Source: Spizellomyces punctatus DAOM BR117
Taxonomy: Eukaryota; Chytridiomycota; Chytridiomycetes; Spizellomycetales; Spizellomycetaceae
DNA: 64,000 nucleotides
Assembly: GCF_000182565.1 (NCBI RefSeq)
Contig: NW_015971542.1
Coordinates: forward strand, 827,736 to 891,735
Reading direction: 5' to 3'
Part shown: positions 14,259-24,912 of the stretch, in pieces
How positions within the stretch are numbered: the stretch's first letter is position 1
Layout: each line of letters starts with the position of its first letter
The notes under the pieces: model-generated
Told to the model about the DNA's origin: nothing
What the model saw: the letters and a program-made list of their open reading frames with translations, nothing else
The model's database searches: none
Program-made: the position numbers and the translations under genes

Positions 14259-14266
14259 TATATAAG
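14259..14266 (+). promoter_or_regulatory. TATA box of the Fanzor gene
   Basis: TATATAAG lies 50 bp before the ATG at 14316. This places transcription start between the box and that ATG and argues against the longer open frame beginning at 14202, which has no ATG at its start. Confidence 0.6.
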
Positions 14267-14315
14267 TCATCGTGCCCATTTTCCCAGGCTTTCATCTTTT
14301 TCCACAGATATCATC

Positions 14316-16199
14316 ATGCCATCAAAGAAAAAGCAAAAACTCGAAAAACTCGACAAACCTACTTGCTTACATACCTGCAACAAGACTCCCTTTGCAAAAG
14401 CTTTCCTGCCAAACGAGATCTACCGCCAACGGCTTCTAGATTACATCGCCATCATCCATCAACTTGCTGACCACGCTTCCCACGCTCTCAAATTCTACAT
14501 CCTATCTGCACCATCCTTCACCGTGAACGAGGAGACCATCGAAGCGATTCTCTATCTTCTCAACAAAGGAGAGGCATGGCAACCAAAAACTGATGCAAAG
14601 AAGGCGCTACGCAGATGCTTGTTGCCATACATTCAACGGTACTGCCACATCATCGGCTTCGTTCATCCAAATCTACAAAAAGAGCAGCAATCAGTCAATT
14701 ACCTGACAGTGAGTATGATGACGAACCTGAAAGTCAACGTTCAAGAGCATCTCATGCAGATGCTCCTTTGGTATATCAATCTGCAGCTTGACGTGAAGGG
14801 ACAGAAGCAGCGACTGCCACTGAAAAGCGATGCGCGGAAAGCTTTCTTTACTCGGCTACGCTACTTGAAGTCGGTTTTCCTTTTCGAAACAATGCCAGAA
14901 TCGCTGGATGACCTGAGCATTCTTGAAAACGAGATTTTAGAAGAGATCTGGACACTTAACCTGCCATTTCCTGATCAAGACAAGCCGCTTGCCTACCTCA
15001 TTGCCATCGACGCGATGTCCTTCTTTCCTGCATACTGCCGACTGTCAAAGTTGTTCGAGCAGCAAGGCTTTCGACAGTTCAGCGCGATACCTCTGCGCCG
15101 CTCTCTCATCCAAAGCCATGTGCGGATTGACACCGTCATCCTCTACTCTCATGTTCTTTGCATCACGCGACGAGAAGCAGAAGCCGTAGAGAAGGTCGAT
15201 TTATGGTTGCGCGTCTGTAATCTACGTACCAAAGCTTTTCGGTCTCGCTGTGGTATGCATTTTGAAGGCTCGATCACGACGGACGGTACCTCGGTGTCAG
15301 TTTACTTGAAACATCCTGAAGCTGACAAGTATGGAAAACGCAGCGGAGGGAAAAAGTCAGCAAACACGATGGAGGCAGAGGTTAAAGCGCTTTATGTGGA
15401 AAACAACTTATCTGCTTGTCAAGAGAACTTTGTTGTTATCGACCCAAACAAGCGCGATCTTCTCTACTGCCAAGACAGCATTGGTACGACGTTCCGTTAC
15501 ACCGCCAACCAGCGAGCCGTGGAGACAGGTAGCCGGCGATTTGCAAAGAGACGAGAAGCAATGAAGAAAGAAGCTGGAGTTGACCTCATAGAATCACGTA
15601 TCCCAAGCCACAAGATGATGAACGTCATGGACTTTACTCGCTACCTTCTCGTTCGTCGCGCAGATTCGGATCGTCGCAAGGAATTCTACTCCCACCCTGC
15701 CCACACACGGTGGAAGTGGCATGCATTTATAAACCGTCAGAAGAGTGAATCGAACCTCATATCCAACATGCACAACAAGTTTGGGAGGAACTTTACCATT
15801 GTGATGGGTGATTGGAGCGACGCCGGTCGAACTACGAGATTTCAGACCTCATCAAAGACAAAAGGCTGGCGCACCCTCTTTAAGCGCAACCGCATTGATT
15901 GTTTCCTTCTCGACGAGTACAAGACCTCATCTGTCTGCCCTCACTGTTCCTCTGACGTTGAAAAAGGCTTCAAAACACGACCTCATTCAAGACCTTATCG
16001 ACGACGAGAAGGCAAGATTGAAAAAGTCCACGGATTGCTGGGTTGTACCAACCCTAACTGTCAGCAAGACTGGACGATGCGCTACTGGAATCGAGATACG
16101 CTGTCAACCTGCAACATGCTGATGATCGTGCAATCAATGTTGGATGGGCACTGTAGACCAGAGGTGTTCAGCAGGAGGAGTGTTCCAGCCGTAGCATAG
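14316..16199 (+). CDS. Fanzor (Fz1-type) RNA-guided nuclease, eukaryotic TnpB homologue
   Basis: 627 residues, intronless. It starts MPSKKKQKLEKLDK, a likely nuclear localisation signal. The N-terminal half is the helical REC/WED part. The C-terminal half is a split RuvC nuclease: VVIDPNKRDLLYC (Asp about residue 376, RuvC-I), TIVMGDWS (about 496-501, RuvC-II position but without the usual Glu), LLDEYKTSSVCPHC (Glu about 534, the relocated catalytic Glu typical of Fanzor1) and YWNRDTLSTCNM (Asp about 594, RuvC-III). A zinc finger (CPHC ... CTNPNC) sits between the last two. No key residue or reading-frame break was seen, so an active nuclease is plausible. Family knowledge: Fanzors use an RNA from the element's 3' end (fRNA) to cut DNA beside a TAM. 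MPSKKK was chosen because the TATA box at 14259 precludes the upstream in-frame ATG at 14232. Confidence 0.93.
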   Translation: MPSKKKQKLEKLDKPTCLHTCNKTPFAKAFLPNEIYRQRLLDYIAIIHQLADHASHALKFYILSAPSFTVNEETIEAILYLLNKGEAWQPKTDAKKALRRCLLPYIQRYCHIIGFVHPNLQKEQQSVNYLTVSMMTNLKVNVQEHLMQMLLWYINLQLDVKGQKQRLPLKSDARKAFFTRLRYLKSVFLFETMPESLDDLSILENEILEEIWTLNLPFPDQDKPLAYLIAIDAMSFFPAYCRLSKLFEQQGFRQFSAIPLRRSLIQSHVRIDTVILYSHVLCITRREAEAVEKVDLWLRVCNLRTKAFRSRCGMHFEGSITTDGTSVSVYLKHPEADKYGKRSGGKKSANTMEAEVKALYVENNLSACQENFVVIDPNKRDLLYCQDSIGTTFRYTANQRAVETGSRRFAKRREAMKKEAGVDLIESRIPSHKMMNVMDFTRYLLVRRADSDRRKEFYSHPAHTRWKWHAFINRQKSESNLISNMHNKFGRNFTIVMGDWSDAGRTTRFQTSSKTKGWRTLFKRNRIDCFLLDEYKTSSVCPHCSSDVEKGFKTRPHSRPYRRREGKIEKVHGLLGCTNPNCQQDWTMRYWNRDTLSTCNMLMIVQSMLDGHCRPEVFSRRSVPAVA

Positions 16200-16294
16200 A
16201 GCGAGAGATTGGTTAGATTAGCCTTTCCGAGCCGGTTGTCGCGCGGTTCAATCCCTGGTGCGGGTGCTAGTGCCAATACCCATCGGCTCCGCAC
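16200..16294 (+). ncRNA. Candidate fRNA scaffold at Fanzor right end
   Basis: The 95 bp between the stop codon and the right terminus is where TnpB/Fanzor guide RNAs are encoded, usually overlapping the 3' end of the ORF. It is GC-rich and structured, contains the right TIR, and the adjacent flank from 16295 (TAACCAACTCCC...) would be the guide. A tRNA-like GGTTCAATCCC B-box motif lies at 16246-16256. Boundaries are inferred from family architecture; no transcript evidence is available. Confidence 0.55.
16267..16294 (-). repeat. Fanzor element right terminal inverted repeat
   Basis: 28 bp, an exact reverse complement of 14156-14183, followed by TA and then host sequence. Confidence 0.92.
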
Positions 16295-16476
16295 TAACCA
16301 ACTCCCATTTAGCGATAGCACCCTTCTTGAAACTCGGAATCCTGCTCGTTTCCTTCCTTTCTGGACAACGACCTGCGCCTTATTTGGACCAAAAAGCCTC
16401 CATACCAGATAACAAAAACGCAAAGTCCTTTGCTGAGCAGCCTATCCAAGAAGACCTGTAGATCAGACGCGACCAC

Positions 16477-18497
16477 ATGTCTTCTGGAAGCGAATCGTCG
16501 CCGTCAGAGAGCTCCTACTTTAGCCGCAAGAATGGAGTGGAGAACATATCCTTGACCCGGTTACCCAATCTCGCCTCTCCCAGGTTAATGACACCAACTT
16601 CGCAACTCGCAGAGACTGCTGTGGGAGTGAGGGAAGCTGCAAAATGCATAGGTATTTGACATTTTGCTGACAGAGCCTTGGCGCATTTTCACAAAGACTT
16701 CACCATGAACTTTTCTTATTGGGGTCAACGCTCCCCCAACCTTGCCAGAGATAGTAGTAATCCCTTTTTTCTTTTAGGACGTGCCTTGGTGAAGTTGGAG
16801 CGCCCGCAAACTGTCATGCTCGTGGCAAAAGCACTAGACGCAAAGATTATCAAATTCACCCGGCAATTAGCCTGCCATCTTATCGACACCCCCCGAACGT
16901 CTTGCGGACACAAGGGGTTAACTGTGTAGGTTGCAAGAGTGTAATTCCAAACCCGGCGATTGATTGGGCACATTGTTAACAAGCGCTAATTTCCCTTTAG
17001 ATATATTGATTCCAAATTTCGCACTCATCCTGCATTCAGCTTTGACCGGCTACTGGCTTCTCATCCCCACTATGCCGATCAGCTCAAGTTTTGGACGCCA
17101 GAACTGTGCGCAACGCAAACAGATCACATCGATTTCATCATCACTCTTGGCGGAGACGGAACGGTAATCTACACGTCGTGGCTCTTCCAGCACGCGCAAG
17201 TACCTCCAGTTGTTCCCTTCGATCTGGGTTCGCTTGGATTTTTGACCAACTTCAACATCACAAACATACGCGATGTTCTGCAGCGAGTGATTGGGTGCCG
17301 TGGTGCTGGAGTTAGGGTGAACTTGCGTATGAGACTTAGCTGCACGGTTTGGAGGTCGGACTTTAAAAGCAAAAATAAAGAGGTCTTAGAAGGTCGGACG
17401 GCTGAGAAAAAGAGACGGGAAGATTTGTGTAGTATCAAGGGCGACGAGGAAGAAGCAGATGGCCGTTCAAAGATAGGGAGACGAGCTTCGAGTCAGCAAC
17501 CTGATCCTGGCACTACACTGAATGGGTTACCCGCCTATTCTTCCGACGACCTAATATCTACCACTCCCGCACCACGACTGAACGATGAACATGCGACTTC
17601 CGATATTGGCGACTTATTAGATGAGATCTCTTTGCAATTGATGTCAAAAGTTGATCCAGACGAGCTCGACCCAGGACCTGGGACACCGAAACGGATCCGA
17701 TCAATGCAGTCACTGGGTACAACGCTCCCCAGTGCTGACAATGCAAAACCTGTGCCAACAGAAACCTTCCAAATATTGAATGACTTGGTAGTCGATCGTG
17801 GACCGAGCGCATATATGAGCCAATTGGAGTTGTTTGTGGACGATAGACATTTGACTACTGTTCAGGCTGACGGTCTTGTTCTCTCTACACCAACGGGGTC
17901 AACAGCTTACTCGGTATGTAAAATGCAAACTGTCGGTCATGTCGACAGAATACAAATTGATATTATCAAATATGCTCTGAACAGCTGTCAGCTGGAGGCT
18001 CCTTAGTACATCCCGAAGTCCCTTCCGTCCTCGTTACCCCTATCTGTCCACATACACTTTCCTTCAGACCAATGCTCCTTCCCGATTCCACTGATATACG
18101 AATTCAAGTCCCACGAGATTCGCGGACGTCTGCGTGGGCTAGTTTCGATGGTCGACACAGAATAGAGTTGAAGAAGGGCGACTATGTTACTGTGACCATG
18201 TCGCGATGGCCCATGCCTACTGTTTGCGAGGTAGATCAGGGTACAGATTGGTCTGAAAGTTTGAGAAGATGTTTGCATTGGAACGAGCGCACACGCCAGA
18301 AACCGTTTGTTGGTGAACAAGACAAGAGGTTGGAGAAAGTTGGGGACTCGTTGACGCAACTAGACAGTGAGCTTTCATCAAGCAGTGAAACGAGAACGTC
18401 GTTCAACGGCGACGTATCTGATGGTTCTTATAGGTGTGAGGACATATGTGAACAAGATGAACAGCGTGAAGATGACGACCCCGGGTTAAGGATGTGA
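16477..18497 (+). CDS. NAD(H) kinase (UTR1/POS5 family)
   Basis: Phosphorylates NAD(H) to NADP(H) using ATP. Exons 16477-16651, 16778-16925, 17001-17913 and 17985-18497 join exactly to 582 residues. The signature FIITLGGDGTVIYTSWLF lies near residue 155, followed by VPPVVPFDLGSLGFLTNF, the second family motif. GLVLSTPTGSTAYSLSAGGS, restored across intron 3, and SFDGR complete the fold. A block of about 130 residues rich in Ser, Asp and Lys interrupts the domain between the VNLRMRL strand and NDLVVDRGPSAYM, much longer than in the yeast enzymes; it has no stops or consensus introns that would remove it. The C-terminal ~90 residues are acidic and Ser-rich. The Fanzor element ends 182 bp before the start codon. 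Confidence 0.92.
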
Positions 18498-19401
18498 CGA
18501 CGGAGTATTACTACATTTAGGCAGTATGGGCATCCTGTTTTGGACGTATTTTGGCAAAGTAGAAGGTCTTACTTGGATGGAATCCGAGGCTACATTCAAG
18601 AAGGCTGCCGGGAATGATTGTTTCTCGGAATGTAAAGATATACTACACGAATTCGGATCGAATGGACTTTACAGAGACTAATCACATACTACAGTATTCC
18701 GTGGGCGCCAGAGAAAAAATTGAGTAGATGGGATGCGAAGATATCGGGATCTTGGTCTGCAAATATACATTCTGTCGTCAGGATGATTGTAGTGTTTTGT
18801 CGTACCCAGGACAGAGGGACGAGATGGGTCAACAACAGTGCGTGCTCGATTCATGAATTTGCTGGCAGCTGCACCGTAGGGGAAAATCTGCCTATGTACA
18901 TATCGCAATCAGTACAGTACCGCGATATCGCGGTGGGGGCCAGAAAAATATTTGAATGCTTGCAGAGATGCCGAGACCAGGCGAAAAATATGTAGTGCTA
19001 CGGTGGGAACCTTATAGCCAAGATGCACTGCCAACTTGATACATACCAATGCGGGCGCATGAATAATACAGTTGCTGCCGTGGTGATGTGGAATGTTGTT
19101 TCTTGATGATATCTTATGCCTGCATCGTTTGTTTGTAACGATGGAAAATGCCTAAATCTAACGCATGTTGAGTAAAGAGTCGCGGAATCTACTACCAGTC
19201 ATTGATGGTCCTATTCTGTTTATTTATATAGCTTGCTTGGATGCCAGCAATTGTAAGGGTCTATCGACAATAGCATCGCTTTGCCGGCCTCTACTCGTAT
19301 ACAAGCAGTCTCTGTATATTCCGCCTCTCTATAGAAACCTTCCATAATGGTTGTCGAACTTGGATGAGATAAAACCCTTTCGCATATCTAGTCGCGCAAT
19401 G
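18498..19401. other. Intergenic, nothing recognised
   Basis: About 900 bp between the convergent NAD kinase and protease genes. Only short unsupported reading frames; no RNA gene or repeat seen. Confidence 0.45.
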
Positions 19402-21176
19402 TTATACCAATACACTCTGGAGTAGCCAAACTCCAAGAGCCACGGCCAGTGATGCTTTCATAGGCAATGCTGGAAGGGAATACCCGGTATTACCCTGACT
19501 GCCGGTGCCCGAACGTGGTTGACCGCTAGGAGTCGCTGGTGCGGCTAGTCGAGCAAAGCCGACTTGACGGTCACCCCAATTCCATGCAGTGTAAAATGCT
19601 CTGTGATACACACAAGTCAGTACAAGACTTTCAAAATGGGCAACGGGTATACGAAACTATTGATCTCACCTCAAGATGTTCATGCCCATCAAGGCCGCAC
19701 CACCCAGAGCACCTTCAGTACCCAAGCTCACAAATCCCAGGACACATCCCGTTTCTCCTCTTATAAAAGAGTTTTGGATGTAAATACTCGGGGGGATGGA
19801 CACCGTCTTTCCGCCAAGGGTCAATGTCAGATCCTGAAGAGTCTTGATCTTGTCGCAACTGACTTTGTAAATTTGGAGGCCGGATGCGCCTGCTTGAGCC
19901 AGGAGGGTCCCACCGATTGACTGTCCGAGTTTTGTTACAAAGGATTGGGGGAATAGGGAAAGGCTGGAACCTGTTCAAGACATGGCGTCAATTCAAAAAG
20001 AGGGATCACATCTCACTCCTCGTTGCCGTCTACTTACCAGTATCCAGGATGATCGGAAGCCCTGCGACCTGATTTTCAGTTCCATCAGGATACTTTACAG
20101 CTCCCATAACCGCCTTCCACATTCCTGCAGTACCGGCCGCCATAACAGGGTCGATGGCGCTAGAGTTGGCAAAGGTTGGAACATCGACCCAAGTGAGGTC
20201 ACCGGAAAACTTTGTAGTGTCGATGCCACCAAGAGTCAACAATCCTGGTTTACCGTCCAGTGTCGGGTAAAGACCGAATATTGGTTTGATGCCCGCATCG
20301 CTAAGTTGACCAGTAACGGATCGCCCAAGACTACTTCCACTTAGTCTGCCAGGGGTCCCAGCAGTGGCTAAGAGACGGCAGACAGTAAGTCATATATGAA
20401 TCGAACACCGGGAAGGGTATCCAATTATCTTACCATTGGAACTTGGCATTCCCATTCCAAGCATGGCAGTGTAGGTTATGACATTTGTACTCGCCTGCTT
20501 GTAGCTCAGCACACGAAGGAAGGTAAAGTTTGACATTGTAACCCCTCCAACGGTCGTGGTATCTCTTGACGCAACTCCTGTTACGGCAGTACCATCTGCG
20601 TACGCAAGCGTGACAGACGGTCCTGTAGTGGTGGTGAATGTCGAACTGGAGATAACACGTATTTCGTTAATATGGGCGAGCGATGGACACAATGCAGATG
20701 TTTGGGCAAAAGTATAGTGGACAAACCTTTTGGAGCCGTCATAGGTAGTATCCTTTACACAGCCTGTATCCAGGCATTCTTTGGCTTTCAGAAAAGCGTC
20801 GTATGAACCTGTGTCGACGATGGCTTTGAACGACTGAGGAGGTGTGCCAACGTCGATGCCCACGAGGTTCTACAGAAACATGCAAGTCAAAAAAACAAGC
20901 GCACAAAAAAGGGGATATACCCTGAGAATGGAACCCTTACAATAGTACTGTCTGCCAACTCTGATGTGGATGAATCCCTACGTGAAATATCTCCCTTGGT
21001 TTCATGGCTTCGGAGCTCCTCTAAAGCGCTGTCAACAAGGGGATAAACAACATGTTTTCAATCAACAAATCGGAGAGCTTATACGACACCCACTGTTCGA
21101 GCTTTTCTCGAAGAGGATTAAGAGCACTTGCACATGAGGCCAAGAAAAGAGTCGCCGCGATAAGCGATGAACGCAT
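19402..21176 (-). CDS. Secreted, GPI-anchor-like pepsin-family aspartic protease
   Basis: Six exons (21176-21085, 21028-20941, 20869-20434, 20367-20038, 19970-19670, 19600-19402) join to 481 residues. A signal peptide (MRSSLIAATLFLASCASA) is followed by a short prosegment with a dibasic SRRDSS site. The A1 fold shows VGIDVGTPPQSF, the first catalytic IVDTGS (Asp near 79) and the second PIILDTGSS (Asp near 314, split by an intron), then ILRAFYTAWNWGDRQVGFA, the usual C-terminal strand. A Gly/Ser/Pro-rich stalk and a final hydrophobic segment (ALPMKASLAVALGVWLLQSVLV) with no cytosolic tail look like a GPI-attachment signal, as in yapsins. Substrates are not predictable; cell-surface processing or extracellular digestion are the likely roles. 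Confidence 0.9.
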
Positions 21177-21694
21177 CACGAAACAGAACGGCAAAGTGGA
21201 AAGGTCTAGTTGTGCGTTGCGTCAACTTTGGGTGATCGAAAGTTGGGTTCTAAAATCCTTTTGCTTTAAAAGCATTTTTCAAAAGAGCACTTTTGGGGGT
21301 TGATTTGCGGAGGAAGCACAAAAAAATTCGCCCGCACAGCCCGTTTGTCCCAAATCAACCCAAAACGTTGCCTCGAACTGATTTTTTCGGCCTCGCCGTT
21401 TTGGCATTTTGGCAAACGTTGAAATCGGGCGAGTTTAAAAATAAGGTTTTTGTAAACGAAACAAGGTTTTGTTGAAAGTGTTCCAAAAGAAACACGAGGC
21501 ATTGAAAACAAAAGGTGTTCTAAAACGACCGAGGTGTGCTAAAATGAAGGTTAAACACCCGAGATGTGCTAAAAAAACGTCAATATGGGTTCGATACGCA
21601 TCTACTCCTGCTTTCATCTTGATCTTTTTTTTTTTTTTCTTTAGCAAATGTTATTGATATGCAAAACTTTGATGCTACGACACAAAACTTGAAT
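21177..21694. other. A/T-run-rich intergenic block
   Basis: Compositionally unlike its neighbours: many AAAA/TTTT runs, a T14 tract near 21627-21640, and a short imperfect direct repeat around 21532-21572 built on cgag(g/a)tgtgctaaaa. No coding pattern. It could be the remnant of a repeat, or the P450 3' region. Confidence 0.45.
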
Positions 21695-23413
21695 CTACAT
21701 CATCAACTGCCTCTGCCGCAAGTTTACCCACAATCCATCCCTCCACCTAACGATGGGCAACGGAACACGCTCCAGCCTAATTCCGTCCAACTTTTTCCAC
21801 TCAAACTCCCTGATCAACATGCTACCAATAATCCCCATCTCCAGGCGAGCAAATTGCATGCCAAGGCAGTGCCGGTGCCCAGCCCCAAACGTAGCGAGCG
21901 AAAAGTTTGAGATGGGCTTTTCGGTGTGCGCTCTGGCGGACTTGGACCAGCGACTTGGATCAAAGGTGTCGGGATTGGTGTATGTGGCTGGGTCTCTGTT
22001 ATGATCAAGACAGTCAGCTTGAGCATTTTGCAAAACACTCGGAGAGGTTTACCTATTGGTAGACAAGATATCAAAGGCCACATGAGACCCTTCAGGTATA
22101 ACCACCGGATTATGACCATCTTCCAGATAAATCAAATCCTTGGCAGTCTTGCGAGTAATCTGCATGGCCACAGGATACATTCGTTCGACCTCCCGAAACG
22201 TTTCCTGAAGGCGATGCATGTTCCGTAAATCATCTTGGGTGGGAGTGAATGGCTTATCGGGACATGCAGAAGCGAGCTCATCCTGCTCTTGGCGGAGTGT
22301 GTCCACAAGAGCAGGGTTCTGAAGACAGGTTGCGATGAAGGAGGATATGGTTGCTGCGGTAGTTTCATGCCCGGCAACGACGAGAAGAACAGCGTGCAAC
22401 GCTAGTTCATTGACAGGCAACCTGCAATGGAGAGCCAAGTATAAATACACACTTCATGTCAGGATGTGTGAGCACGGACTTCATACCGGTTCCCTTCCTC
22501 ATCAGTACTCTTCATTAACAGCCATAATGGATCAACCTCTTTCGGTTCGTAGCCCTCATCAAGCAACGCCATCCGCTTGCTTATTATCTTTTCAACATCT
22601 TCCTGGATACGCAGTTTGGCCTCTTTAGACTTTTTCACCGAATCCCAGCTTGAGAAAGGCCAAGGCATGAAACCTCTCAATAGATCTTGATACCGTGACA
22701 CCAATCCAGAGGAAAAGTCATGTTCGTCTTCAGGAATGTCGGCACCGAGGAGTAGCGTAAATGCGATCCGCAAAGTAAGCTGCTTAATTTCGGCTTGGAG
22801 GTCTACAGAAGGGGACGTTGTCCAATGTAACAGTTCGGCGCGGGCCATGCGATGGATTCGAGGAAGATATGCCCGGAGAGCATCGAGCTTAAAGGCAGGT
22901 GTAAGGAGACGCCGGGTATGAGTATGTTCTTCGCCGTCTTGAGCAAGGAGTGAACCGGCGAAAATATGAGCAAAGCGTGGGCGCATAGCTCTTTGCCTAC
23001 GATGAGAGCTCGTAAACCGAGACATGTACCAGCCTCTTGATTCCTTATGAGACTTACCCAGATATCAAATGATTCTTTTCCGCAACAAGAAGCCACTTGG
23101 CAGCACGCTCCCCATTGACCCAATACGTCCATCCAAAAGGTGTTAAACTCTTGTAAACACGGCCTCGACTGAGGCGAATATCACTTATTGTGGCCGGATC
23201 CATACGGTTTTTGAGCAATACAAGAAATAATGGGTCGAGACGTTTACGTGCCCTTGCATAGATCATAGCAAAGAACTAGGATTGGCATAAACAAATTGTA
23301 AACCTACGGCCTAGCATTGGCAATGTGGGGCCACTTACAAAAACGCAAGCCAGTGAGGCATATGCCCACAAAGGGACAAAAGTACGGTCAAGGATGCCAG
23401 TATTTCCGAGCAT
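21695..23413 (-). CDS. Cytochrome P450 monooxygenase (CYP26/CYP51-clan-like)
   Basis: Five exons (23413-23339, 23275-23058, 22996-22487, 22421-22053, 21995-21695) join to 490 residues. The N-terminus is a membrane anchor (LDRTFVPLWAYASLACVFFF) followed by basic RARKR. The I-helix reads VVAGHETTAATI, the K-helix ETFREVERMYP (ExxR as EVER-type region), and the heme-binding loop FGAGHRHCLGMQFARLEM, with Cys as thiolate ligand. Resemblance to CYP26/CYP120-type enzymes is an impression from the heme loop and ERMYPVA region; a family name needs alignment. Probably an ER enzyme acting on a hydrophobic substrate. Confidence 0.93.
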
Positions 23414-23878
23414 GTTTGATAACTCGTCGTCAAAATCGTGATGGTCCAGGACTGAAACTGCATGCCATCTTTTTATAACAACTGTTTACAGACTGCAGTC
23501 GATCGGCATCCGAGCGGTGCCCCGGAATTCCATCCTTGAAAATGATGGGCTTCACCAGCCCTTTTTTCGTTATGACGCATTGCGAAAAGCCCTTCAAGTT
23601 GTGTCAGGCTTTGGCTGAATCCCCCCGCGTGTGGTCTTTTGGGACTGTTGACAGTCGACGTATATGCCTTTCAAAACAGCTTGCTTTTGACGGGTTATTC
23701 ACTTTTACTTAGGATTACAGGTAATGCCAATGCGCAAGGTGCAAACGACGTGGTAAAAGATATACAGATATAATAGGCAGTAGGTGGACTCAATATGTTA
23801 TTCAAATGGGGTGCTTACAAACACTATACATTACAAGACGATTTCATCCAAAGGGCTTTTTATCGTCCAGGATCTATC
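23414..23878. other. Intergenic upstream of P450
   Basis: About 465 bp; P450 promoter and 3' end of the next minus-strand gene. Nothing else seen. Confidence 0.4.
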
Positions 23879-24427
23879 CTACGCAATTGCCTGTTTCTTG
23901 CCTTTACGATCAAATATTTTCTTAATTTTCTGTAGGAAGCCCCCAGATCCCTTTTCAACCTTTACGCTTCCAGACGTGGATGTTGACGACCGTGGCTGGC
24001 CAGACGCATTTTTCATCAGGGCAAAGTATATATTCTGAGCAAATTCATTTTCGGATTTGGGGTCGATCATTGGTGAAATGACGAATTCGATCGGACTGCT
24101 CGGGCATCGAGATGCTGCAGTGAAGAACTGAGAGTCGATAGAGACATTGCTTGCGACCACGTGTAAGGGTAAAGCTCTGATGGACCCCCCCGTAGGTCGT
24201 CGTGGTTGAACGTTGACCTCTTGGGTGTCAAATAGCGTTCGCTCTTGAGGAGATGACAGGGGTGGAAGATCTTTGTCGGGATTGGCGGACACGAAGAGAA
24301 TTTGGGAGGTTGCTACAGCCCGAATCATTCCAAGGCCTGAGCTCTCCATTCGCAGTGATTGACTGTTGGCTGGAGATGAAGTTTCAATGGACGAGAAAAT
24401 CTGAACTGTTGCTGCTGATCTCTCCAT
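23879..24427 (-). CDS. Hypothetical protein with basic C-terminus
   Basis: Single-exon frame of 182 residues starting at an ATG. I do not recognise a family. The middle is Ser/Pro-rich, one segment (PLHVVASNVSIDSQFFTAAS) could form beta strands, and the last 30 residues are strongly basic (KIKKIFDRKGKKQ), which might bind membrane or nucleic acid. No signal peptide or TM segment. It is the best frame in a 1.4-kb gap, but support is compositional only. Confidence 0.45.
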   Translation of the reverse strand: MERSAATVQIFSSIETSSPANSQSLRMESSGLGMIRAVATSQILFVSANPDKDLPPLSSPQERTLFDTQEVNVQPRRPTGGSIRALPLHVVASNVSIDSQFFTAASRCPSSPIEFVISPMIDPKSENEFAQNIYFALMKNASGQPRSSTSTSGSVKVEKGSGGFLQKIKKIFDRKGKKQAIA

Positions 24428-24912
24428 TTCAAAGAAGCAGAATCAAGGAACTCTTGTGAAAAATATCTGGTATGAAGAGATTCTGATCTGGAAAAGCACC
24501 AATTGTACGAAGGAAGGAGATGCCTTGGAGCTGCTCTTTTTAAAACTTTTTTTTTAGCATTACAGATCAGAAGCTCCGGGATGTGGGCGTCAAAAAACCT
24601 CGAAATAGTACCATCGGGGCGGACGTGACAACGAACAAACGTCAACTTTATTATTAAGGATCACCTTTCTTACAACCTCAACCTTAAATAAACATTGGCG
24701 ACTCTATTTTTGGATTATAAAGCTTCCTAATATACCAGATATTTGACGTCTAAATGGATACGCTCTAAAAAGGGCATGTCAAAACAAAATGTCAAATTGC
24801 CCCGTGGTATCCCCAAATACCTCCTCAGTGAGGATCACCAGAAAGCTAGTATTATTCCCGATCCGCATGATTCGAGGTTTACAATCGGATCATTTTGAGA
24901 CTCCGCAAGCCC
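24428..24912. other. Divergent promoter region
   Basis: Between the hypothetical gene (minus) and the EF-hand gene (plus). No coding pattern seen. Confidence 0.4.

Larger units (their letters stand above)
14156..16294 (+). mobile_element. Fanzor transposon, 2,139 bp, TIR-bounded, TA duplication
   Basis: Bounded by perfect 28-bp terminal inverted repeats (14156-14183 and 16267-16294; outer bases GTGCGGAGCC, inner end GGCACTAG). A TA dinucleotide lies on both sides (14154-14155, 16295-16296), consistent with TA target-site duplication as in Tc1/mariner-like elements. It carries one intronless Fanzor gene and no recognisable DDE transposase, so it is presumably mobilised in trans. It sits in the intergenic region between the MINDY gene (minus) and the NAD kinase gene (plus). 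Identical TIRs, an open reading frame and an intact TATA box suggest a recent insertion. Confidence 0.9.

Noticed and set aside
14202-14315. Longer Fanzor start
   Set aside because: The frame before 14232 has no ATG, and the TATA box at 14259 lies inside the extension. The ATG at 14316 with its Lys-rich start is the better choice.
14156-16294. Possibility that the element is a bacterial IS605-type insertion or contamination
   Set aside because: Fanzor-specific Glu position, nuclear localisation-like start, TATA box, and flanks of intron-bearing fungal genes on both sides argue for a native eukaryotic element.
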